DNA from: Plantago major
Lineage: Eukaryota > Streptophyta > Magnoliopsida > Lamiales > Plantaginaceae
Assembly: GCA_026545765.1 (NCBI GenBank)
Contig: CM048843.1
Coordinates: forward strand, 7,174,001-7,238,000
Direction of reading: 5' to 3'
Length of the DNA: 64,000 bases
Shown piece by piece: positions 1 to 12,094 of this stretch (positions are counted from its first letter, which is position 1; every line of letters starts with the position of its first letter). Both the position numbers and the translations under genes were made by a program. The notes below the pieces were generated by a model. The model had not been told where the DNA came from. It did not search any database and saw nothing but the letters and a program-made list of their open reading frames with translations.

Positions 1-560
1 AGAGTATATGTTTTCATCCCGTCGGTCGTCGGGTCCTGAATGGATTTGGGTTGGGTGGGATCATAGTGTTGTTCATGTCTGGGTCGGGCATATACCCGAA
101 CCCGTTTCAAACCGAAACATTGTATGGTTAAGTTAATATAATGTATATTTTTCTGGGGGGTTGTGGGTGGGTGCAAAAGACTGCCATAATATGTGAAATT
201 TTATTCGTAAAATAATATTATATTTTTTTGTGTTTGGGATGAAGGACCACATACCACCCGAGGGTTGCTGGGAGCCAACCCTGCAAATTGCGGGGCGGAG
301 GGAGTATATAACAAAAGTGGTGAGTTAGGCCTAGAGATGGTCTCTTGACAAGATTTGCATGCTTTCATCTCGGCCTATATCTTACTAAAATGGTATTTCA
401 TTATTTTACTTTTAAACGGATCGGGTTCTATCTAACCCGAATTCAACCCTCCTCGAAATAATGATGTTTAGGTCCGGTCTGGTATATACTCGAACCCGTT
501 CCACATCTTTGTAACAAGACCTGACCCCAACATTTTATGATTAATTTAGTAAAAATTATT
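1..560. other. Intergenic, degenerate repeat DNA
   Basis: No gene is visible. The stretch has imperfect copies of a GGGTCCTGAA / CCCGAACCCG-type motif (around 20-110 and 420-500, again near 1435-1465). It also has one copy (about 192-275) of a roughly 90-bp block that recurs at 1105-1293. It looks like eroded repeat DNA. Confidence 0.5.
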
Positions 561-810
561 CACTGCGTCCCGCAGAACTTCATACATTTGTCATTTTTAG
601 CCGTCCCATAAAACTTCATACATTACCAAAAAAGGAAGCTACCCACACCCAACAAATAATAAACAATCTCAAATTTTCACTCAAATTACACACTTTGCCA
701 CTAAAAGTACACTTTATCACACCTTTATTATATTCTATCAATACTTTAGCTTTTCACATAAAACTGCGCGCTAGCCCTAATGTATGAAGTTCTCCGGGAC
801 GAAGGGAGTA
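561..810. mobile_element. Stowaway-like MITE (family 1, copy 1)
   Basis: About 250 bp ending in imperfect inverted repeats: it starts CACTGCGTCCCGCAGAACTT and ends with the complement-like GGGACGAAGGGAG before TA. Its interior matches the better preserved copy at 9295-9545 nearly base for base, including the cacccaacaaataataaaca stretch. CTCCCTCCGTCCC-type ends with a TA target site are typical of Stowaway (Tc1/mariner) MITEs; assignment rests on that resemblance. Confidence 0.7.
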
Positions 811-835
811 CATTTTTCTCAAGGTGAGGCAGATA

Positions 836-1050
836 CTCTCTAGCCGGGGAAACTCTCTTCGATCTTCTCTCTACTTTTTTGATCCATAACGGCCCCAGAG
901 GGGTGGGGGTATCTGATACTCTCTGGGTGGGGAAACTCTCTTCGATCTTCTCTTTACTTTCTTGATTCCATAACGGGTCGGGGACATATACTCTCTAGGC
1001 GGGGAACTCTCTTCGATCTTCTCTCTACTTTCATCCATAACGGGCCTCGG
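836..1050. repeat. Minisatellite, three units of about 75 bp
   Basis: Three successive copies share a core reading ggggaaactctcttcgatct and then tctctctacttt...ccataacgg. The cores begin near 846, 928 and 995. Minus-strand open frames run through all three and encode SRKRVSPPRE-like repeats, which I take to be a by-product of the repeat and not a gene. Confidence 0.75.
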
Positions 1051-1104
1051 GGGTGTGGGTTGGGGGGGGGGGGGGGGGATTGTGGGAAATAACAATTACA
1101 GCAT

Positions 1105-1293
1105 ATGAAAATATGTTTGTTGAATAATAACTTTTGTGTCATTGGTAGGGTGACGGCATGAGACCGCGGGGTTATTGGAAACCGGAGGGGGTGGTAAAAA
1201 CATAGCTCTAACATGTAAAAATGTAAAAATTATGTTTGTACAATAATAATTTCGTGTGTGTGGTGGGGTGACCACATACCACCACGAGTTGTT
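1105..1293. repeat. Two tandem copies of a ~90-bp block
   Basis: Copies begin near 1105 and 1216 and share a TATGTTTGT.-AATAATAA core followed by GGGTGAC...CACGAGTTGTTGGG-like sequence. A third, older copy lies at about 192-275. No coding content. Confidence 0.5.
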
Positions 1294-1670
1294 GGGAAAA
1301 AACCCTATTGGCTGTGTTGTATACCTTTGTATTTTATTTTGGTTCGTTTCGAGGGATACAAATTTTAAAAAAAAACATGTATTTGGTACTAATTAACAGG
1401 TCAGATACGGTAGGACTCCGTATAAAATATATGTTATCAACCCGTCGGGTCCTGAACGAGTTTAAGGTTGAATTCTACTCCTTTTAAAGCATATCCATCA
1501 TGATAATTCGTACTTTTAAATTTTCTATAGTTAGCATAAAAAGATTCAATGATATAGTACTGGATGAAGGACTACAACCGATACAACGACCAACGTTGTT
1601 TACATAAGTTTGACTATTTTATTTTCTCGACTAATTTATTTATTACATAAGTTTGTCATCCCCTTTTATT

Positions 1671-1770
1671 TATTATTAAAAGTAAACTATACCGTGACAT
1701 CGCCACGAGTTAGTACTAGTTTATTATCAAAAGTAAATTATACCGTGGCATCGTCACGGGTTATTACTAG
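1671..1770. repeat. Direct repeat, two ~50-bp units
   Basis: Two adjacent units share AAAAGTAAA.TATACCGTG and CATCG.CACG.GTTA.TACTAG. They lie just upstream of the likely promoter of the PCFS4-like gene. CACG cores are included, but there is no evidence they are used. Confidence 0.65.
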
Positions 1771-1776
1771 TTGAAA

Positions 1777-1784
1777 TATATAAA
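1777..1784 (+). promoter_or_regulatory. Candidate TATA box of the PCFS4-like gene
   Basis: ATATATAAAT lies about 165 bp before the chosen ATG at 1950, which would leave a 5' UTR of roughly 135 nt. Position and composition fit a plant TATA box; nothing else confirms it. Confidence 0.35.
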
Positions 1785-1949
1785 TCCAAAAAAGCTATGA
1801 GTATAGTCCCCCATTATTTTAACAAACAACACAGGAAGATGGTATGAAACGACACGCACACAAAACAATTGAATTTACAGTGTGGTTCGAAACGAATCAA
1901 TTTTCCCCTTTTTTTCCCAACTGGAAAAACGCTTAGCCGGAAGAACCCT

Positions 1950-4900
1950 ATGCCTATCAGCCACGGTAGCTTTGCCAAGACCCAACCCTCGATTCAATCC
2001 ACCACCACCACCGATGGAGGAGGAGCTGTTTCCGCCAAGCCTTCCACTTCATTGATTCTCGACCGATTCAAAGCTCTCGTCAAGGAGAGAGAGGAAGAAG
2101 CTAGGGTTTTTGGTGGCGACCCTTTGAGCCCCGATGAAATCATGCGGATTTACGATGTTTTGCTCTCCACGCTCACCTTCAATTCCAAGCCAATTATCAC
2201 TGATCTCACTATTATCGCCGGCGAGCAGCGCCTCAATGCTCAAGGGATTGCGGATGCTATCTGTGCTCGTATCATGGAGGTATACTATATATATCTATGT
2301 ATGTTTGGATAGTTAATTAGGGTTCTTTACTCCATTTCTTGTAAATTGGACCCTTGTACTCGTTGCTTGTGTTGTATCACAAAAGATACATTAACAAGTT
2401 CTAATTTTTTTATCCTTGGTTTCATCTCTTACGTTTTTTTTCTTCTTTTTATACAAACCCTATCTACGCAATTGAATAACCGGCATACTAAATTATACTC
2501 CTATAATTGAAAGGGGAAAGGAAATTGCAATTTGGCTTCAAATGCCGCCGGGCAAGCAATGATAATTATAATAATGAAGTAAAAGGATAAGCTTTAACTT
2601 GAGATGAGAAACGGGCTGCAATCGAATTGCCAGTTTGGTTCTATTTTAATCTCACACATTGAATCTGGCCTCTGGACCTGTGTGGAGCTTTTGTTTGGGT
2701 TCTTATCTGTGAACTCCCGACTTAAGTTCTTATGAGTAACTAATACAGGAGACTGTCTTTATTAACAAATGGAGGTCTTTCAACTTTGGAACTTATTCGG
2801 CTTCAGATTATCTATTTTGTGGTACGCGTACCCTATCCGGCATTGTGAGATTGTATATTAAGAGGCAAAGGGAGTTCGATACTTGTAGTTTTTCCAAATT
2901 AGTGGCTGATTGGCCATGAATTCAGTTCGACTGACATCAATTGAACTACTGAAGGATATGCTGCTTCCTTTCAAGCCCACAGAAAAGGGTCAAAGGCTTG
3001 AATCCAAATCAAAGAGCTATCTCACCTGCCTATGGTTGATGATGTTTCAGTAAGAACGGGAAAGCGTAGTCAAACCCCATAGGTTTTTACTTGTTCTTTA
3101 CTGTGGGTTTTCACAAATTTTGAGCTTGCTTTTTTCTTTTTCTTTTAATACTTTTTATGCAATTGCAACAGGAGGATCAATAGTGGTTCTGCACTATTCC
3201 TTCTAGTTTCCAGAAACCTGACCTAATGGTTGGGAGCTGAAGTGTTTTACCAACTGAGCTGGGTTTTGTTGTAATATGAATGGTTAGCTTGATCATATGC
3301 CTTTTAGTTGGTGTTTTACGGGTACCTAAGCTCATCATTCATTGAAGCTCTGGTCTAAATGCAACTAATGCTGGTTATTAGTTAAACTTGATGTTGGCCA
3401 CTCTCCTGGTTTATTATAACTCCTTGGATGTCCTCTCGTGTATACAATTATATTTTTTGACTCCCCCATGCTCTCTTAAGATATTAGTAGAGCAGCAGAC
3501 TCTTCATTACCTCTTTACTTGAGCAGTAAAACACTAATTCCTCTTCTTAATCTAATGCTCATCTTTTCCAGGTGCCAGTGGACCAAAAGCTGCCTTCTTT
3601 GTACCTTTTGGACAGTATTGTGAAGAATATCGGCAAGGATTATATTAGATACTTTTCTTCCCGCTTGCCCGAGGTTAGATTCTTTTTTATTGATAAATGT
3701 ATACTGGATGTAATTTTCTGTGCATTGTTGCATGATAGCACATGAATTATGGTATCATGTATACAATCTTTCATTTTGTTCTTTTGGAGTACAGGTTTTC
3801 TGTAATACCTATTCACAAGTCCATCCCAATATGCAACGCTCAATGCGCCATCTTTTTGGTACGTGGGCGACAGTGTTCCCAGCACCAGTACTTCACAGAA
3901 TTGAAATGCAATTAGAGTTTTCACCTTCTTCTCGTGGTCAACCTTCTACTATGAATTCTCCTCGAGATTCGGAATCGCCTCGACCATTACATGGTATACA
4001 CATTAATCCAAAGTATCTGGAGGCAAAACATCAATTCGGACGTTCAACTGTAGACACCGTAAGCCTGCACTTAAAACTCTAGTGTCTTTAAAATCCTTCG
4101 CATTTTGTTTAGAGTTTGTGATAGCTTATTTACCATAAATGAACTCTCTGTATTACACCAAAATTTGGGTGTTTTATGGGGGAGGGGAGGTTATTATCAT
4201 CATTTAGATCAGGGAAAATCATTTGTTAATCTGCAGTGCATTTCTTTCTGAGTGGTTTTGGTAATAGAATTCCGTTGTGGCACCTGGTCGGTTTTTTATA
4301 TGTTCTGATTATCCTGTATTGAATCTTTTGCCGCATCTATGCTAATGAATGCATTCAACACTGAGGACTCCATTCACCCTGGCCTGCTTTGGGTTGTCCT
4401 ATTGATATTCTTGATACTTGTAGAACTGCATTTTGAGTTCTCTCAAGTCTCATCTGGTTGATTGATTCGAGGGTGCAAGATTTGTCCAAAAGTTGTTACA
4501 AGAAAGTGTTTCTTCATTTTCAATTTCATGGACATTAATGGTCATGCCCTTTGGGTTTTAGAACTCCACCTGAGCCTTATTTTTTCTGAATTATTTAAAT
4601 TTACTCTAATATCGTATTGGTGATATTGGTTAAGCTCTACGGAAGGTTTGTTGTTTGGCGCTGTTGACTTATTGCTTTGTATTAGGTTTTATCTTTTAGT
4701 TGAAATTGCTAGTCGATTCCATGTGCTTTTATGGAAGGGTTTCAGTTGGCTACTTGCTGAGTTTTGTCTCATCTGTTTCCTTATCCATATTATTTGTTTG
4801 TCTGAGTTATTTGCTTCCTCTTCTTGTGTTTCTTATCTTTTTAATACCTGTTGACATGTAACACTGTTTATGGTACTATACTTGTTTTCGGTCATGCCAA

Positions 4901-7900
4901 TAATAATAGCATTTGTTGATTTCGAAGAGTGAATAATATATTTATTTGTTCATATAGCCTAACTAGCAGAAGGAACTTAACTACTGTAATTTTTCAGTTC
5001 GGGGAGTCGGTATATGTTTCTCATAAGTCATAATTTATGTTTTCAAAATTCCAGGCTGTCATTGAGGGAGCAAGTTCAATTGGTCGTGCCAGCCATACAA
5101 CTTCTAATCTCGATGCTATGAAAAAACCCCCTCTATCAGCATCTGTGGCCCCAAAATTTGCCTCTCCTTATGGAAATGGCCGTGGGGTGCCATCATCTTC
5201 ACTTGAAGAATACACCGTGGACAGTTCTCCAAGGAGACTCACAGTTAGGGCCTCACCATCTCGTGCTACCGTTGATTATGGACTCAGCAGAGGGATGGAC
5301 AGAGAGGAGGAGACAGCTGAATGGCAAGCTAGAAATTGGCAGGGAAATTCCATTCGACCTATTAAAACTTCCAATCCTTATAATCACTCAAATGGCGGTG
5401 ATCTTCGAGGACCTAGAGCATTGATTAATGCATATGGAATTGATCAAAGAGAGAAAAAACGTAAACACCCAACAGGCCAGGAATTGGATGTGAATGACAT
5501 TGACCAAAAAATAGCTGTTAGGTCATGGCAAAACACTGAAGAAGAAGAATTTGATTGGGACGAAGAAAGAAAACGGGGTAGTGAAAGTTACTCCACTCAA
5601 CCTCCTGGTAACTTGTTGGATAGACACATGTTTACCACAAAGTATGAAGCTCCTTTAGTGACTGATTATAGAGACAAAATTGCAGGAGCTCTGCCTAATG
5701 TATCGGGACCACCTAATTTTTCCAGAGAATCCTTGATATTACAGCCTCAGCAGTCCTTTAGCCATTTCAATGTCAAAGGAAATTCCTTCTCTGAAAACAG
5801 AAACTTCTTTTCTGCTGGTGAGCAGAATCCCCTAGTAACTGGCAATCTTACGAATGGGAAACTTGGTGACACCTCAAACGCTGCGTCCACATTTAACACC
5901 TATGACCTTCCTGCTCCTGAGTTTCGACCAGCTGATGGAGCTGCTTCAACAAAACAATGGTATCCAGGAAAGTTGCATAGCCCACACCATTTCCCATCAG
6001 TTCCTGCTACTCCAATGCAATTGCAATTAAGGGGTCAATTTGGCGTGAAGAATGCTGGCAATGACATTGTTGACCAACATCTGACCGAGGCATTTCATCC
6101 TGAACAACATTTGGATAGTTCTAGAAGCATGTCACAAGTAAATTTACCTCATATCCCAAGGACAGTTCCCCTACATCTACAAAATCCTATGCTGCAGCCA
6201 AATATGTTTTTATCTCATGAGGTTAGACCAAATTTTTCCCTGCCTTCGATGCCCCCAGCTCGACCAAATCAATCGATGCCACCTCAATCTTATGGGTACT
6301 TACCAGGATATGGTCCTCATAACAGTTCTAACCCACGTAATCTAGCTCCATCTATGCAACCGACGTGGCAAAACGCCAATGGGCCTAATATGCTATTCAA
6401 CAACATGTCTGGGGCAGCTTTCCCGCCTCCATTTCGCGGTCCTAGTCCTGGCCCAGCTCAACCATTAAGCAATCTTCCTAGTACTAGTCAGGTGACGCCT
6501 AATCCGGCTGGTGGCGCACTTTCAGGTTTATTTAGTTCTTTGGTGGCTCAAGGTTTGATATCGCTTAATAAGCAGGTATGCCACCAGATAGATGTTAATT
6601 CTGTTTTGTTCTCTGTGTTTGATTCTTTCTGGAAGGTTCTTCATGAAGTTAAACTATGTGTAGGATTCTGTTGGAGTGGAGTTTGACCCAGACAGTCTTA
6701 AAGTAAGGCATGAGTCTGTAATAACCGCTTTATATGCTGATCTTCCGAGGCAATGCACGACATGTGGCCTGCGTTTCATATCCCAAGAGGAGCATAGCAA
6801 GCATATGGATTGGCATGTGAACAAGAATCGGAATTTAAAAAACCGTAATAAGACCAAGCCTTCTCCAAAGTGGTTCGTGAATGTTAGTTTGTGGCTCCGT
6901 GGCGCAGAGGCAGTGGGTGCTGAATCAGTTCCAGGTTTTATGCCTGCAGAGAACATAGTGGAAAACAAGGAAGATGAGGAAATGGCTGTTCCTGCCGATG
7001 AAGACCAGAATGCCTGTGCATTATGTGGAGAGCCTTTTGATGATTTCTATAGTGATGAGACAGAATTATGGATGTATAAGGGAGCTGTATACATGTATGC
7101 ACCTGCTGGATCAACAATTGGGATTGATAAGTCGCAGTTAGGTCCAATAGTGCATGTCAAGTGTAGGCCCGATTCTGATGGTCTCCCATCTGATGATACA
7201 AAAAAGGATGAATTGGTATGTAGTTCAACCTCGCTTTATAAGCTGCTTACTACCTTGGCAATATTGACTGCATACTTGGTCTGATCCTGTATTTTCTTCT
7301 GATCATGGGTTTGATTGAAGAAAGTTACATTTCAAATTAGAATTGTCTCAACTCCGTGCTAGGTTTTGGGTTAAGCTAATTTGGCCTCCTACTCAGTAGC
7401 TACACCGCCCCTTGGCCTGGAACATACCTTAAAGATGATCTCATTATTTTTAGTTGCATGCTGATTCCTATGCAATTTGTTTCATGTGAAACTATTTACT
7501 TCTCATCATTTAACTTGAAGTGGTGCTGATCTTAGACTGTCTCCGCCAGTAAAACCCATAAAAATCTCTCTATCCTGTCACATCAGCTTTTCACTTGGTA
7601 AAACCCAAACACAAAAAATCTACTCCACCTGTAAAACCTGTGGAAACCACCTTTTTCTTTTCTTATTTCTTTTTATTTAAACTTCATTCTTCTATTCATT
7701 TTAAATTATATTGATTGAATTACATTAACATCACAAAGATTAATATACTTGTGAATGAAAATTACATCAAATACTAGAAATCAAAAACACACTTGCAGAA
7801 ATGAAAAGTCAAACCATAAAAATAAAGTAGCATTACATAAAAATCCTATGCCTGGTCGTTAATACATGCAAGTAAAATTAAAATTTAAATATAAATGCAA

Positions 7901-8595
7901 AATACAAATATTAAGAAAAAATTATATATGAAATGTACCCGTAAAATACCAAAACTAGGAAAATTAAATAATATACTTATTAGTAAACATGTAATATTAT
8001 TGATAAATTAAATATAAAGAAAAGAATAAAAAGCAAGAAACAAAAAAAGAAAAACAACAGAAAGAAGGTAAAGAAAAGAAGAAACAAAAAGCAAAACATA
8101 AAGAAATAAACATTAAAAAAAAAAGCGGCAAAAACCTGGCGAGGCTTGTCTCACCAGTGTTATTCTGTAAAAAGTGATGACGCATTTTAGCGGGTTCTAA
8201 CTCCACCAGCAAAACCCTGGTGGAGTTGGTCTTACCAGGAGGGTGGGTGAGTGAAATGCCAACTATCCTTATGTGTATTTCCTTTCGTGTCTCTACATGT
8301 CAACTGCAATTTTAGGTGGAGCTAATTGATTATTGACATGTCCCAGAAAGTTGGATCCATTGAATATGGAGTTTTGACCATATGAACTCCTAACTATGTG
8401 ATGATTAAACTTAAAAAAGTCTTTTACCAATATTATCATATTCATGCTGATCTATGTAAATTATTGTAATTTATAAGACATTGCTGACATGTAGTACATC
8501 TGAAAAGACATGCCTTTATGATCTTGCATGTTAATCAGTTTTTGAACCTTCTTTTTTGTTCCAATGTGCAGGAATCGACAAGGTTGCGGAGCTAG
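1950..8595 (+). CDS. PCFS4: PCF11-similar pre-mRNA cleavage/polyadenylation factor, PCFS4-like
   Basis: Six exons read directly: 1950-2279, 3572-3673, 3795-4058, 5055-6575, 6664-7215 and 8572-8595. All have GT/AG borders and join in phase 0, giving about 930 residues. Exons 1-3 encode a CID domain (about residues 45-170), the fold that binds the phosphorylated tail of RNA polymerase II. Seen motifs include [20 protein letters not shown] and MRHLFGTW. The long exon 4 is low-complexity, proline- and asparagine-rich linker. Exon 5 carries the C-terminal zinc-binding regions: C-X2-C-X12-H-X3-H near residues 770-790, then [11 protein letters not shown] with a later HVKC. This order (CID, linker, paired zinc fingers) is that of Pcf11. 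In Arabidopsis, PCFS4 acts in nuclear mRNA 3'-end formation, including alternative polyadenylation of FCA. The ATG at 1950 is the first in frame. The last exon has only seven codons plus stop. Paralogue assignment within the PCFS group is not certain. Confidence 0.9.
7532..8234. mobile_element. Non-autonomous TIR transposon in the last PCFS4-like intron
   Basis: The left end reads TTAGACTGTCTCCGCCAG; the complement of the right end reads TAAGACCAACTCCACCAGGG. Both continue into similar GTTTT/AAAAC-type sequence. The roughly 700-bp interior is AT-rich with no transposase. The GA.ACCA.CTCCA.CAG end and the TTA/TAA flank resemble the element at 36244-37085. A three-base TA-containing target site would fit Harbinger-like elements, but the superfamily is not settled. 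Confidence 0.6.
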
Positions 8596-9292
8596 GGTCT
8601 AATAGATTACCTCAACTTTAACTTATGAGTTACTGTTGCATTCATTTTTTTTTTTTTTTCTTTTTTGACCTTTTAACTTTGTAGCGCCTCCAGAATATTG
8701 TACATCCAGGTTGGCCTTGTATCATTCTGATTGTCATACATATAGAAATGAAAAAGTTAAAAGCATATTTCATTGCAGTGTTACATTTCCCTCATGGCGT
8801 TGGACCTCGATTCACTTTTTACCATGCATTTGGGATATAGTAACAATATTTGAGAGAAGGCATCTCCATCTATAGCAACTGTTATTGAATGTCCTCTGGC
8901 AGTAGTGGATCTTGAAAGGGGCACTATAGTTGAGTTATTCTCTGATCTTGCTTTCTGTGCAGGGGTAAGGCTTTAAGGAAGAACAAGAAATAAAGCAGCA
9001 CAGCTGAATATTTGATGATAATAGAGCTTTGCTGTTTTTATTGTGTTCTGTTGGCATGATGATGTAGAAATGTGGATTTTTCTGTATTTGTAGCTGAGGG
9101 AATGATAGATACTCTCCTTTTCTAGTCCTTTTCTGGGCTAGACATCTCATGACATTGAATTTCTTATGTACACTGGATGTTTCCAGTTATATTTTTAAAC
9201 AGTTCATTGTAATAGAGAAGAGTGCATATTGTTTTCTTTCATAACTTTGGTGTTACTAGTTATTGACTTATTGTTGTTGTTACTACTACTAC
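8596..9292. other. 3' UTR / downstream flank of the PCFS4-like gene
   Basis: No ORF of interest. It contains a T-rich run (8647-8660) and ordinary AT-rich sequence. I see no perfect AATAAA in the first 150 bases, so the polyadenylation site is not placed. Confidence 0.4.
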
Positions 9293-9294
9293 TA

Positions 9295-9545
9295 CTCCCT
9301 CCGTCCCACAGAACTTCATACATTTGTCATTTTTAGACGTACCACAGAACTTCATACATTACTAAAAAAGAAAGCTACCACACACCCAACAAATAATAAA
9401 CAATCTCAACTTTACACTCAAATTACACAATTTGTCATTAAAAGTACACTTTTTCTCACTTTTTTTATATTCTATCATTACTTTAATTTTTCGCATAAAA
9501 CTGCGCGTTAACCTTAATGTATGAAGTTCTTCGGGACGGAGGAAG
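9295..9545. mobile_element. Stowaway-like MITE (family 1, copy 2, best preserved)
   Basis: A 251-bp element between TA dinucleotides (9293-9294 and 9546-9547). The left end is CTCCCTCCGTCCCACAGAAC; the right end is its near inverse, ending GGGACGGAGGAAG. The interior matches 561-810. The TA target site and these ends define Stowaway-type MITEs. Confidence 0.85.
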
Positions 9546-9743
9546 TAGTATTTATTACTATTATCAGTCGAATACAACCTGCGTGTACTTCGCCTTTGAT
9601 GATGACTTCTATTCTAGGAACAAGAATAATACAACCACTAGACACATTAGAATCAATGTGGTCTACAAAGTGAGTGCCCATACTCTTCCTCCTAGTATAC
9701 TAGCTCATCTCAATCATTGCCCGCCAAGAAAATAAAAAAATCT

Positions 9744-10693
9744 AGGGAAAATTACATATACTACCCATTAAATATACCCTCATTTCAGATTCACCCCGGA
9801 TTGGCTTAAATTACAGATGAAGCTAATTTTTACAAAGGTCAAATTTAAGAATTACATCCACTCCCAAAAGTCACTTTGCTGAGGTGGACGGGAAAGTTTC
9901 AATTAATAACGAAAATGCCATCCTTTTTTTCCATTTTTGTTTTTTTAAAAATTTTTCCTCCCCTTTTCTTTTATTTTTCCATTTCTTTATTCTTCCTTTT
10001 ATTCATTATATTACAAATCAAGTCCCTAGTCTTAATCTAATTCTCCAAAATAGACCCACAACATTTTTGAAAAAGTTCAATTAAGTCCTTAAACTTTTAT
10101 TTCCAACAATACATCAACCAAACTCCATAATCGTCACTCTTGAATCGCCTTCTTCACCACCCACAAATCAAACTCCAAATCAGAGCTTAAGGGCTCAGAT
10201 TTAGAGCTTTTGAAAGCTCAAAATCGGAGCTTTCGAAAGCTCCAAATCGAAACTTTAAAAGCTCCGACATGGAGATGTTACATCTCCATTGGAGCTGCAA
10301 TTACAGCTCCAATGGAGTTGCTGTAACATCTCCAAGGAGCTGCAGTTTAAGCTCCATTGGAGCTGGAATTTCCAGCTCCAATGGAGTTATGGAATACGGA
10401 TAAGGGGATTGATGGGTGTGGGTGGAGGTGGTAATGAAGATGGAGGAGAGGAAGAAGATGAAGTGGGTTTATGATTTTCTCTTTTATTTTTTATTTACTT
10501 TAATATTTTTTTAATTTTTAATTTCCTTTTCCTTTATTTAGACATCTATTTAATTCCACGTGTGGAGAGAGAGTGCTGATGGTGGCAACTCAGTCAACGG
10601 AAATGGGCTTCAGGGGGGAATTTGTAATTCTCGCCAATTCGGGAATGAATCTGTAATTGAGCCAAATTTAAGGGAACCATAAGTAATTCGCCC
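9744..10693. mobile_element. Candidate non-autonomous TIR element, ~950 bp
   Basis: The left end begins GGGAAAATTACATATACTAC. The complement of the right end begins GGGCGAATTACTTATGGTTC, and the similarity continues for about 90 bp, through CA.ATTTCAGATTCA-type and GGATTGGC-type blocks. No transposase is present. The inside holds T-rich sequence and the palindrome cluster at 10185-10390. The superfamily is not recognised and no clear target duplication was found. Confidence 0.5.
10185..10390. repeat. Cluster of short palindromes built on GAGCTTTNGAAAGCTC / AGCTCCAATGGAGCT
   Basis: Alternating direct and inverted copies of about 15-20 bp: GAGCTTTTGAAAGCTC, GAGCTTTCGAAAGCTC, then repeated AGCTCCAATGGAG and CTCCATTGGAGCTG separated by TGCAATTACAGCTC-like spacers. 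Long RNA or single-strand DNA hairpins could form. A plus-strand frame translating as LQLQWS repeats runs through it and is a by-product. Confidence 0.7.
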
Positions 10694-10805
10694 AAAAATT
10701 TAGCATGGCATTCTTTGTCGTGTTGTTTAAAACCGAATTGGAGTTTTTGTGCTAGAGCAGGTGAGCACTGAGGTTGACACCTGTCCATTTTAATTTAACT
10801 ACATA

Positions 10806-11095
10806 CTCCTTCCATGTCGGAATAATTGCAATTACGCAGTTTTATGTGGAAAATTAATATGAATGAGAAAGGAGAAATATGTGGCAAAATTTATAATTTA
10901 TTGTAATAGTAACATTTTTAATTATTCTGTTAATAATTTAACAAAATTATATAATAAAAATTTAAGAATGATATTTTGAATATATGATTTTATTAAATTA
11001 TTTTTTATTATAATTTAAGAGTTATTCGTAATCAAAGTCGAAGATAGTTGACCAGTCAAAGGTAAAATGGAAAGAAATCTTTGAAATTGAAGGAG
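10806..11095. mobile_element. Stowaway-like MITE (second family)
   Basis: Bounded by TA (10804-10805, 11096-11097) with ends CTCCTTCCATGTCGGAAT and ...AATTGAAGGAG. The interior is AT-rich and non-coding. The ends are weaker inverted repeats than in the copy at 9295. Confidence 0.5.
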
Positions 11096-11172
11096 TAAAT
11101 GTTTATCCAAGATTGAAAGATAAATTCTTGGCTTTTTAGTTCTGACTAAACAATGGTATTCTTTTGTTTTAG

Positions 11173-11636
11173 CAAGGATTTGTATCAAAATGGCTGGAGG
11201 ATCATATGAACATATTCTTGCCTCAGCTGCGGCATTAGTTGAAGCAGAAGTTGTTGGAAATGTTGTTTATTTGCTTCCATCCATATACACCCATGACTGG
11301 GATGCTTACATTTTGCTTCATTAACTATATGGAAAAGCATCTATTTTTAATGGCTTTTAATTGCATACAAAGGATATCAATTGGGTTCAATCAAATTTTT
11401 AGCTTCAACATGCTTGTTAATTGGTTGTTATTATTACTCAGAATTGCATTTCAGCAGTCAAGTGCTGTTACAATTGTGGTCATTCACCCATGTTTAAATT
11501 ACTGTTGTGTCTCATGAAATTTTACGGCGGTCTATTGCAGACCATGACATTAATAATATGTGGATTGAAAATGTGGATGCTAAAGTGACTTTTTGGAAAT
11601 TAGGTGTCCTGCAAAGGCTTTTAATATGGTAAGAAT
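11173..11636 (+). pseudogene. Coding-like fragments of an unrecognised decayed gene (part 1)
   Basis: After a pyrimidine-rich acceptor (TTTTGTTTTAG) the plus strand reads open. One frame gives MAGGSYEHILASAAALVEAE and another KWLEDHMNIFLPQLRH; I cannot tell which is real. A second island at about 11540-11636 follows CTATTGCAG and reads DHDINNMWIENVDAKVTFWK, ending at a possible ATGGTAAG donor. I do not recognise the family. The gap between the islands has no open frame that joins them. These pieces may belong with those at 16.3-17.5 kb, since all share strand and order, but that is inference. Confidence 0.35.
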
Positions 11637-11767
11637 CTATTTCAGTAATTTCTTGCAATTTTTATCTAAGGCATTTGTTCTTTCACGCTCAATCCGATCT
11701 CTTAATTACCAAACTCGATCGCAATGTAAAAATCATACCTTCTCGTATAGTTCTTTTGTTCCCTTCA

Positions 11768-12094
11768 TGATTTTTTTTTTTTGAAATCAAAATTTTATTA
11801 AAACTTCGAAACGATTACAAAAGCATAAGGGATGCTCGACAAGAGATTTACAATTACGACCACTATCATTACATAGCCTTCCAATTACATAACACTCCTA
11901 AACCATTATTCTTGGCTTCATAATCATCCAGCTTGATTCTTTCATCATTTCTAGCTCCAATATCCAATACCCATGCATCAACATTCTGTCGGATTTGTCA
12001 GGTTCAAAGTCCCAGACCACATTTCAACTTCTTCATAATACAATGCCACATTCAACACAAAAACTTTTGCGACAAGAACCGTCAATTCCAGGTT
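11768..12094 (-). mobile_element. Possible 3' end of an older LINE-like insert
   Basis: A run of 12 T followed by GAAATCAAAATTTTATTAAAAC resembles the start of the LINE at 12788 (poly-T, then AAATTTTATTAAA). That suggests the poly-A tail and 3' end of a minus-strand retroposon. No reverse transcriptase coding remains, and the outer border is not visible. Confidence 0.3.

Noticed and set aside
871-1214. Minus-strand open frames rich in Pro/Arg/Ser
   Set aside because: They run through a minisatellite and a poly-G tract; repeating sequence explains them.
1869-1949. N-terminal extension of the PCFS4-like protein
   Set aside because: The frame is open upstream but lacks an ATG; 1950 is the first methionine.
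6654-6968. Antisense open frame within the PCFS4-like zinc-finger exon
   Set aside because: Shadow of a strongly coding sense frame.
9263-9735. Open frames on both strands near 9.3-9.7 kb
   Set aside because: They read through a Stowaway-like MITE and its flanks.
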